Source: a virus. From it: a DNA stretch of 20,126 nucleotides. Shown piece after piece: positions 13,626 to 20,126 of the stretch. Where the stretch lies: the IMG/VR virus record IMGVR_UViG_3300030329_000900, positions 1 through 20,126 of that record, one strand, 5' to 3'. Within the stretch, counting starts at the first letter, position 1. Every line of letters begins with the position of its first letter. The notes beneath the pieces were generated by a model. That model was not told the DNA's origin. It did not search any database and saw only the letters and a program-made list of their open reading frames with translations. The translations under genes were made by a program, and so were the position numbers.

Positions 13626-14692
13626 TGGCTGTTCAAACCGTACAAAATTTACCTGCGCAATTCGTACAAGATTTAGGACAAGATTTAGCAAAACAAGTTG
13701 TTGCACAATCTGGTGTACCAGTTGTTACAACAGGTATTGCTGGTATATCACAACAACCAGGTGAGTCAGCAGCTGACTTTCAAGCAAGACAACAAGCTGC
13801 ACAACAATTTACAACAAGACAACAAAATTTATCAGGAATTGCACCACAAGTTGCAGGTCAAGACGCATTACAAACACAAGCACAAAATTTAGCAACTCAA
13901 GGTGTAGGATCTTTTGCACCATTTTTAAATCAAGCACAAACACAAGCAACTTTAGCTTCTGGATTAGGAACACAGGCTCTTGGACAATTAGGCGGGATTG
14001 GAACTGGAGCAACTTCATTTCAACAAGGTGTACAAGATTTTATGTCCCCTTATCAATCACAAGTTATTGATGCCTCATTAGCAGAATTTGATCGTAACAA
14101 AGCTATACAAGAACAAAGTATACGAGATCAACAAGCGAAATTGGGTGTGCTCGGCGCTGGTCGAGCGGGCGTACAACTCGCCGAGTTTGGTACGGGGGCG
14201 GCAAGAGAACGTGCATTATTACAAGCAGGACTCTTGCAACAAGGATTTGGTCAGGCAGCAGCAGCCAGACAACAAGATATACAAAATAGAATGGGTCTAG
14301 CACAGGCTACACAAGGTTTAGGTGCATTCCAATCAGGATTAGCTGGTCAACAAGCACAACTCGGAACACAACAACAAGCATTACAAGGTACAGATATTTC
14401 ACGTTTAGGTCAGTTGGGCGCACTGAACCAGGCGCAAGCACAAGCTAACCTTGATGCACAAAGAGAAGCAGCGAGACAAGCAGCATTTTTACCACAAGAA
14501 CAATTAGATAGATTTGCTGGTCAAGTAACAGGGATCATGGGTGGTTATCCTGGTCAAACACAAACAACAAACATACCTAACCCTACACCATTACAAACTG
14601 CATTAGGAGTTGGAACAACATTAGCCGGAGTTTATGGTGCGATTAATAATCCAGGAAAAATGGATTTTACTAATTTTTTAAAAGGGTCATAA
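13625..14692 (+). CDS. Gln/Ala-rich putative internal virion protein, 355 aa
   Basis: Overlaps the previous gene by one base (TAATG). About a fifth or more of the residues are Gln, with Ala and Gly also abundant; the pattern (AADFQARQQAAQQFTTRQQN, QDIQNRMGLAQATQGLGAFQ) implies long amphipathic helices. A conserved-looking centre near residues 140-200 reads SPYQSQVIDASLAEFDRNKA then KLGVLGAGRAG, which I recall from phage proteins that I would compare with podophage ejection proteins such as T7 gp14; that comparison is from context. A hydrophobic, glycine-containing patch near residue 326 (TALGVGTTLAGVYGAI) could be membrane-interacting. The codons for residues 173-192 are far more GC-rich than the rest. 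Confidence 0.7.
   Translation: MAVQTVQNLPAQFVQDLGQDLAKQVVAQSGVPVVTTGIAGISQQPGESAADFQARQQAAQQFTTRQQNLSGIAPQVAGQDALQTQAQNLATQGVGSFAPFLNQAQTQATLASGLGTQALGQLGGIGTGATSFQQGVQDFMSPYQSQVIDASLAEFDRNKAIQEQSIRDQQAKLGVLGAGRAGVQLAEFGTGAARERALLQAGLLQQGFGQAAAARQQDIQNRMGLAQATQGLGAFQSGLAGQQAQLGTQQQALQGTDISRLGQLGALNQAQAQANLDAQREAARQAAFLPQEQLDRFAGQVTGIMGGYPGQTQTTNIPNPTPLQTALGVGTTLAGVYGAINNPGKMDFTNFLKGS
14141..14200 (+). other. GC-rich island within the Gln-rich gene
   Basis: I count 41 G or C in these 60 bases (68%), against 22 of 60 in a typical virion-gene sample (9301-9360). Within it, CTCGGCG at 14150-14156 is the reverse complement of CGCCGAG at 14179-14185, giving a 7-bp GC-rich stem with a 22-base loop. 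The reading frame stays open and encodes the conserved-looking GVLGAGRAG region. Confidence 0.7.
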
Positions 14693-14694
14693 AT

Positions 14695-15780
14695 ATGAAC
14701 AGAACATTAAAAAGACCAATGTTTAGAAGAGGTGGTGCAGCAGAAGGCATCACGTCTGGTTTAGATACACCAAGACAACAATATAAACAAGGAACCGATC
14801 CATACGACAGAGCTTTATTTACAACTGAAAGAGCGATGAAAGACCTCGAAAGATTTAGAGGAGAAAAATCTCCTATGTTACCAGGTTCTGGACCAAATTT
14901 TTTAACTTCGTTTGGTTTAAATTTATTATCACAAGCACCGACAGGAAATATATTTCAAACAGTTGCAACAGCAGCTAAAGATCCTTTTGAAACATATCAA
15001 GCAGCTAAATTAACTGAAAGAGGAGATAGAGCAAAAAGAGCAGAAGACATATTTTCTGGTGCGTTAGCGTCTGAATACGACATACTTGCACAAAAAGCAA
15101 AGGCTGGAGGTGGTGATAAAAAAGTAGCAGAAGTTGAAAGAGACATTGTAATAAATGCTCAAGAAGAAATATTTAAAAACCGAGACATATTAAACGATTT
15201 AACTTCTACAGATGAACAAAAAAACATAGCTCGAAGAAATATTAAAATTCAACAAAATGTTCTTCAAAAAGAATTAGGAGTACCCGCAGAATATTTAGCA
15301 ATTATTAGTAGTCCTGAGTTATTTGATTCTGAGCTTACTGCTTATATTCAAGGAGAAAATGATAAAATTAAACAACAACAAAAAAAATATTTAGATGCTA
15401 ATCCAGGTAAAACACCTGAGGATGCATTACGACAATATCCTTTAATTGATGCAAACTCTTCAACAGCAAGATCAATGACCATAGATTATTTAAGAAAAAG
15501 ATATGGTTATGCAGAAGGTGGTCGAGCAGAATACAGAATGGGTAGTGAACCTATGATGGAATCTGTTGCTAAAAGTGAAAGACAAACAGGTGAGGTTGAA
15601 GACTTGTCTTACACAGAATTAAGATCAAGATTACCACAAGAAATATCAAATGACATAGTAATGTTACTTGCAAACAGTAAACAAGCATTAGTAGATTTTG
15701 CAAACATCGCAACCACAGAGGACATTGCTAATTTCAATCAACAATATGATGTGAATTTGACATTACCGCAGGGGGCGTAG
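14695..15780 (+). CDS. Putative structural/ejection protein, MFRRGG type, 361 aa
   Basis: Starts 2 bases after the previous stop. The N-terminus MNRTLKRPMFRRGGAAEGIT followed by SGLDTPRQQYKQG is a pattern I know from marine phage structural blocks. The middle (about residues 100-270) is charged and helical (LTERGDRAKRAEDIF; DRDILNDLTSTDEQ-like segments), consistent with coiled coils. Near residue 273 a motif AEGGRAEYRMGSEPM appears, related to those in the protein encoded at 11502. No catalytic domain is visible. It ends directly at the ATG of the next gene (no gap), suggesting coupled production. A virion-internal or tail-attached role is inferred from neighbours. Confidence 0.7.
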   Translation: MNRTLKRPMFRRGGAAEGITSGLDTPRQQYKQGTDPYDRALFTTERAMKDLERFRGEKSPMLPGSGPNFLTSFGLNLLSQAPTGNIFQTVATAAKDPFETYQAAKLTERGDRAKRAEDIFSGALASEYDILAQKAKAGGGDKKVAEVERDIVINAQEEIFKNRDILNDLTSTDEQKNIARRNIKIQQNVLQKELGVPAEYLAIISSPELFDSELTAYIQGENDKIKQQQKKYLDANPGKTPEDALRQYPLIDANSSTARSMTIDYLRKRYGYAEGGRAEYRMGSEPMMESVAKSERQTGEVEDLSYTELRSRLPQEISNDIVMLLANSKQALVDFANIATTEDIANFNQQYDVNLTLPQGA

Positions 15781-18700
15781 ATGGAACCCTTTAAGAAGAA
15801 TCAACTTGTCTTGGACGCAGAGACTGTCAAAAATACTTTAAATACATCATTAAAAAATACACTTAACGTACAAAAGAAACCAGTAAAGTTTACGTGGGAG
15901 GGTCTTAAAAATTTTAGTCAAGTATTTACTACAAATCCATTTGATAAAATGAGAAATGAAAGACTTAGAGAATTAGTTGATAATAAAGATAAAGCTAAGG
16001 AAAAAGATTACATAGATTTTTTTGAAGACATGGAAAAATCTATATATGGAGCTGTGCAAAATATAGGTTATTCTTTTGGTGATTTAATTACCACTGGTAT
16101 TGACATGGCAGCCGATACCAATCTTACACAAAAATTAGATAAAATATACGAAGAAACTAAAATAGATGAACCTGAAACATTATTAGGTTCCGTTAATAAA
16201 GTTCTTATTGAATATGGACTACCGGGTGGTGCTGTATTTAAAATAATGAACAGAGCTAAAAAATTACTTAGAGCTAAAAAAATTAAAGATAAAAAAATAA
16301 CAACAAAAGAAATATCCGGTGGTTCATCTAAAGTAGTCAACATTGCAAAACGATCTGGTTACATGGCTACAGCTTTTGGTGCAACAGATTTTATAACATC
16401 TGGTGCAAGACAAAAGACACAAGAACCATTGCTCATGGAACAAGAAAGTGAAGAAGGTTTAGAAGGCAGAGATCTTGCTCTTGCAAGATTTAGAAACAAA
16501 TTAAGATTTGGTGCAGAAGGTACATTGATAGGTGGTGGATTTACATTGCTTGGCGGACCTCTTGCAAAAATTGCAACGGTTGGAGCAAAGTACGGTTTAA
16601 TGAAGCCTGCTGGTTATGCGCTACAAGGAGTTGACCTACTAGCAGTTAGGCCCCTTACATATCTTGCAGCAAACATACCAGGATCCACGACAGCTGGTAA
16701 GGGTTTAAGAAATGCAAGTTCGTATGTAATTGACAAAAGTTTATCTACGGTTCTAACAGGAAATCCAACAAAACAATTACCGGCGTTTGAAAAATGGAGA
16801 ATGTTTTCTTTAAAAAGTAAAGACCCATTAGAGGCAAGATTAAAAAAAGTAGACAATTTTTTATCTGCATTTAGGTCTTTGGGTAAATACACAGGTCTTG
16901 GATTTCAACTTACATCAGAAGCAAAAAGACAAATAAAAGCAAAATCAAGAACAATAGAAAAATATTTAGAGTCTATTGAAAAAAAATCTTATAATTTAGC
17001 TAAAAGTTTTGAAGGGTATTACAATACAGCAACTACTTCTCCTGCTAGTAAAGACTACTATTTAGATCAAATTCTTTCATATTTAAAAGGACAAATAAAA
17101 AAATCAGACTTACCTAAAGTTTTGCAACAAACAGCAGAAGATTTAAACAAAGAATTAATAAACACCAAAAAAATATTTGGTGAGTTATTACCACAAGGTG
17201 ATCTTAAAAATTTTATTTTAAGTAATTTAAAAACATACATGAGAAAATCTTTTTCTGTGTTTACAAATCCAGAATATATGCCAGATAAAAAAATAAAAGA
17301 TGGAGCAAAAAAATGGATATTAGAAAATGTTGTTAAAAAAAACAAAGATTTAAGACAATCTGCACTAAGTTTAAAAACAACTAAAATATCAAACGCACAA
17401 GCACTGGATGCATATGCAGATTCATTGGTTCATAAAATTTTAACTAACACAAAAACAGAAGGAATTGATCCATTAAGAGCATTACAACTAATTTCTAAAG
17501 ATCAATTAAGATCTGATAAATTAATAAAAACAGGAGAAGAGTTACCTGATGCAATTAAAAAATTATTGGGTGAAGAGAATAATTTAAAATCATCCGTGTT
17601 ACAAACTACATCTCATGCAATTACTCAAGCAACTAACAAATTAACACTTGATAAACTTGCAAAAGTTGGTTTGGATGAAGGGTGGCTGTATAGATCAGAA
17701 GCAGATGCAATTTCTAAAAATGCTTTTGATGCACAAAAAATAGGAGATCTTTCAAGTCTCGGTATATTAAAAAGTGGTATGTCAAAACTATACGCTAGTG
17801 CAGACATGGCTAAAGCTTTAAAAGGTGCTCCAGGTAAGTTAGATGGCCTATTGCAAGCAGGTATATACAGAAATATGTTACAGTTTAAAGTAGCAACACA
17901 GTTTGGTAAAACAGTTCTTTCACCAGCAACACAAGTTAGAAACGTAACATCTGCTAGTATGTTTCCATTAGCAAACGGACACATAGGTGGTAGAGCTTCT
18001 GTTACTGAATCAATCAAAATGGTTGTTGATGATATATTTGGTGCAGGAAAAGTTATTGATGAAACTAGGTTTATAAAAAATTTAGAAAATAAAATACGTC
18101 TTGGTGTGATTGATGAAAACATCGTAGCGTCAGAATTAAAAGCTGTATTAAAAGACATACAATCTGGTGCTAAAGTTAAAAACATAGACACTTTATTAGC
18201 AAGATTAGCAAATAGTAAAATGTTAAAAACAGCAACTAGAATATACGCTGGAGGTGATAACTTGTGGAAATGGTACGGTCACGAGTATGTAAAATCACAA
18301 ATGAGATCTATGTATAAAAATGTAGATGACATTGCAAGATGGACCAGAGAAATAACAGGTAGAAAATTTGATAGAATAAATACATTTACTGGAAAAGCTA
18401 AAACATTTGACGAAGCAATCGATGAGGCAGCTGCATGGCAAATAAGAAATACTTATCCAACATACAGTAAAGTACCACAAGTAATTCAAAATTTAAGAAA
18501 ACTACCATTTGGTAACTTCGTATCGTTTCCTGCAGAAATGATTAGAACAACGTACAATATATTAAGTTTAGGTTTAAAAGAAGCTACATCGTCAAATGCA
18601 CAATTAAGACAGAACGGTTATAGAAGATTAATTGGAGCTTTTGTTACATTAGGTGGAGCAGAAAAAGGTGTGTCTGCATTAGGTCAAAACTTAACTGGTG

Positions 18701-19974
18701 TAACTATGGAACAAATAGAGGCTTACAAAAGAAGCTTATCAGCGCCATGGGATTCAAGAGCAGCGATTATACCGATTAACAAATGGAAAGAAGGTGTTGG
18801 AAAAGCAATTAACTTCTCTTATTTCAGTCCATACGATGTTGTAAAACAACCTTTTGGAGCTGCAATTAAAACTTTAGAAGAGGGTAAATTAAAACAACAA
18901 GATGCAGATGTTGTAGCATTTAATTTAATGTTAGGTAAAGACGGACCTCTAATGAAACTTTTAGATCCGTTCGTATCACAAGCGATTGCTTTTGAAAAAG
19001 TAGAAGACGTCTTACCAAAAGGATTTTTAACTGGTGGTAGAGGTGGTGAAACAAAAACAGGAAAAAGAGTTTATTCAGACACGGACGATGGACCGACTTC
19101 TTTTATAAAAAGTATAGCTCATATCATAGAGGGTGTACAACCAACTGGAATTACGACAACCGGTAAAATAATAAAAGGTATCAAAGGAGATATAAAAAAA
19201 GGTGGACAACCTGTATCTTTAATGGATGAATTACTTGCATTATTTTCAGGTATAAGAATAATAAACGTTGATGTGCCAAAATCCATGCAATATAAAGTCA
19301 CAGATTATAATAAAAAAATTAAATCTGTAACAGCAACAGAAAAATTTTTTAGTTTAGAAAATTATCAAAACAGAGGACCGCTTGTATTAGCTGATGAGTT
19401 TAGACAAATACAAGAAGAAGCTTTTAGAGTTAATCAAGATTTTCATTTAATACTTCAAGACGGATTAGCAGTGGGTGTTCCAAAAAATCAATTAATTAAA
19501 ATATTAAGAAATAGAAGAATACCTTATGCAAAAGTTAAAAAGTTAATAAATGGCACTAACATTCCATACGTTGGGTACGAAGAACGTATGAAAAACAGAG
19601 TTAAAGAAGCTGAAGCTGAAGCAAAAAGAAGAGGAGAAGGTGAAACTATTAACAAAGAATATTTTTATCCTAAAAAATTATTTAAAGATATAGTAAATGA
19701 ATACAAACGAAAAAAATTATTAGAGTCAAAAGAAGACTCTAACTTACAAGAACTTGAAAAATATTTAGAACAACGAGACACAGATAATTTAAGTTCTCTT
19801 CCAACAGAAGAAACAACACAATTAGCTGATATACAAACACCACCATTACCAAATACTGGTATGCCTGTGGTGCAAAGAACACAACAAATATCTCCAAATA
19901 CTAACTTGACAAGAACACAGCAAGCTTTATTATCACCAACAGAGCAAGTTATTGCTAGTAGGAGAACAACATAA
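15781..19974 (+). CDS. Very large putative internal virion / DNA-ejection protein, 1397 aa
   Basis: The largest gene here. It is lysine-rich and mostly helical, with a glycine-rich hydrophobic region at about residues 243-300 (GGGFTLLGGPLAKIATVG and ALQGVDLLAVRPLTYLAANI) that may contact membranes. Near residues 709-735 is TVLSPATQVRNVTSASMFPL, then ANG, a signature I recall from large phage proteins in marine genomes. The C-terminal 100 residues are charged and then rich in Thr, Pro and Gln. Size and position after Gln-rich and coiled-coil proteins resemble the ejection proteins of T7-like phages (gp15/gp16), but I see no lytic transglycosylase motif at the N-terminus. Starts immediately after the previous stop; ends in TAATG with the next gene. 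Confidence 0.7.
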   Translation: MEPFKKNQLVLDAETVKNTLNTSLKNTLNVQKKPVKFTWEGLKNFSQVFTTNPFDKMRNERLRELVDNKDKAKEKDYIDFFEDMEKSIYGAVQNIGYSFGDLITTGIDMAADTNLTQKLDKIYEETKIDEPETLLGSVNKVLIEYGLPGGAVFKIMNRAKKLLRAKKIKDKKITTKEISGGSSKVVNIAKRSGYMATAFGATDFITSGARQKTQEPLLMEQESEEGLEGRDLALARFRNKLRFGAEGTLIGGGFTLLGGPLAKIATVGAKYGLMKPAGYALQGVDLLAVRPLTYLAANIPGSTTAGKGLRNASSYVIDKSLSTVLTGNPTKQLPAFEKWRMFSLKSKDPLEARLKKVDNFLSAFRSLGKYTGLGFQLTSEAKRQIKAKSRTIEKYLESIEKKSYNLAKSFEGYYNTATTSPASKDYYLDQILSYLKGQIKKSDLPKVLQQTAEDLNKELINTKKIFGELLPQGDLKNFILSNLKTYMRKSFSVFTNPEYMPDKKIKDGAKKWILENVVKKNKDLRQSALSLKTTKISNAQALDAYADSLVHKILTNTKTEGIDPLRALQLISKDQLRSDKLIKTGEELPDAIKKLLGEENNLKSSVLQTTSHAITQATNKLTLDKLAKVGLDEGWLYRSEADAISKNAFDAQKIGDLSSLGILKSGMSKLYASADMAKALKGAPGKLDGLLQAGIYRNMLQFKVATQFGKTVLSPATQVRNVTSASMFPLANGHIGGRASVTESIKMVVDDIFGAGKVIDETRFIKNLENKIRLGVIDENIVASELKAVLKDIQSGAKVKNIDTLLARLANSKMLKTATRIYAGGDNLWKWYGHEYVKSQMRSMYKNVDDIARWTREITGRKFDRINTFTGKAKTFDEAIDEAAAWQIRNTYPTYSKVPQVIQNLRKLPFGNFVSFPAEMIRTTYNILSLGLKEATSSNAQLRQNGYRRLIGAFVTLGGAEKGVSALGQNLTGVTMEQIEAYKRSLSAPWDSRAAIIPINKWKEGVGKAINFSYFSPYDVVKQPFGAAIKTLEEGKLKQQDADVVAFNLMLGKDGPLMKLLDPFVSQAIAFEKVEDVLPKGFLTGGRGGETKTGKRVYSDTDDGPTSFIKSIAHIIEGVQPTGITTTGKIIKGIKGDIKKGGQPVSLMDELLALFSGIRIINVDVPKSMQYKVTDYNKKIKSVTATEKFFSLENYQNRGPLVLADEFRQIQEEAFRVNQDFHLILQDGLAVGVPKNQLIKILRNRRIPYAKVKKLINGTNIPYVGYEERMKNRVKEAEAEAKRRGEGETINKEYFYPKKLFKDIVNEYKRKKLLESKEDSNLQELEKYLEQRDTDNLSSLPTEETTQLADIQTPPLPNTGMPVVQRTQQISPNTNLTRTQQALLSPTEQVIASRRTT

Positions 19975-20126
19975 TGGCGAGCAAAGACACAGCATTACAG
20001 AGAATAGACTCTCATGAAAAGCTTTGCAGAATAATGCAAAAGCAAACTCATGATAAGATACATAAAATAGAAAATCAAATAAACAGAATAGAAAGTATTT
20101 TATTAGTATCTGTTGGAGCATTAATC
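19974..20126 (+). CDS. Start of a small coiled-coil/membrane protein, XhlA- or holin-accessory-like (partial)
   Basis: Begins in a TAATG overlap and is open to the window edge (51 codons). The N-terminal 40 residues MASKDTALQRIDSHEKLCRI... are charged and heptad-like, with HDKIHKIENQINRIES forming a probable short coiled coil. From ILLVSVGALI a membrane helix begins. Coiled coil followed by one membrane helix is the plan of haemolysin XhlA-type proteins and small phage proteins near lysis genes. As the end is missing, this assignment is tentative. Confidence 0.6.
   Translation, partial: MASKDTALQRIDSHEKLCRIMQKQTHDKIHKIENQINRIESILLVSVGALI

Noticed and set aside
13698-14300. Several overlapping frames (64-70 codons) on both strands within the Gln-rich gene.
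   Set aside because: CAA repeats produce open frames in other registers; the products are low-complexity and have no start signals.
15781-16400. A lytic transglycosylase or lysozyme domain at the N-terminus of the largest protein, as in T7 gp16.
   Set aside because: I could not find a catalytic Glu in a recognisable transglycosylase context; the segment is lysine-rich helical sequence.
17625-18191. A 188-codon open frame on the - strand inside the 1397-residue gene.
   Set aside because: The + strand frame is continuous and contains the VRNVTSASMF signature across this region. The antisense product is not recognisable and no other gene in the window is on this strand.

Overview
This window reads as part of the late (virion) gene block of a tailed bacteriophage, probably an uncultured marine phage of the pelagiphage or cyanophage type. 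The reasons are: every convincing gene is on the + strand; genes abut or overlap by 1-11 bases; the DNA is AT-rich with lysine- and asparagine-rich proteins; and several products look like families I know from marine phage genomes (fibre N-terminus MASTYTPLG, the repeat TQTLTNKTLTSPKI, MAHFAK..., MLQKIGFQPG..., MANNFKNK..., C-terminus DDVPARLSKNEFVF). A SAR11-like host is only an inference from composition and family resemblance. No tRNA, CRISPR, insertion sequence or integrase was seen, and no stretch over 300 bases lacks a gene.

Layout. (1) 1-4657: the end of an unidentified gene, then a small virion protein, a Trp-Gly/beta-repeat protein, a tail-fibre-like protein, a glycine-rich adhesin-like protein and a MAHFA-type protein; this looks like a tail or host-recognition module. 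(2) 4695-8541: seven consecutive small genes, all of which I read as 2-oxoglutarate/Fe(II)-dependent oxygenase (2OG oxygenase) superfamily proteins. They fall into four subtypes in the order A-B-C-A-C-B-D. The cassette is more AT-rich than its flanks in a hand-counted sample and is bracketed by two similar intergenic elements, TTGA-N2-TTT-N-AATAAAAT followed by a dyad centred at the same offset. (3) 8607-20126: a 736-residue tail or stabilisation-like protein, three small proteins, then large putative internal-virion or ejection proteins (707, 355, 361 and 1397 residues), and the start of a small coiled-coil/membrane protein resembling XhlA or holin accessories.

How it may work together. The outer modules would build the tail, its adhesive tip and the DNA-ejection apparatus. 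The oxygenase cassette sits exactly between the fibre genes and the tail/stabilisation gene, so its products would plausibly be made late; whether they modify virion proteins, host proteins, nucleic acid or small molecules cannot be told from sequence. The cassette is the most unusual part of the window. Other oddities are a perfect 9-bp hairpin that buries the ribosome binding site and start codon of the gene at 567, a 21-base in-frame direct repeat flanking much of the glycine-rich core of the adhesin-like gene, and a 60-base stretch of 68% GC inside the AT-rich gene at 13625.
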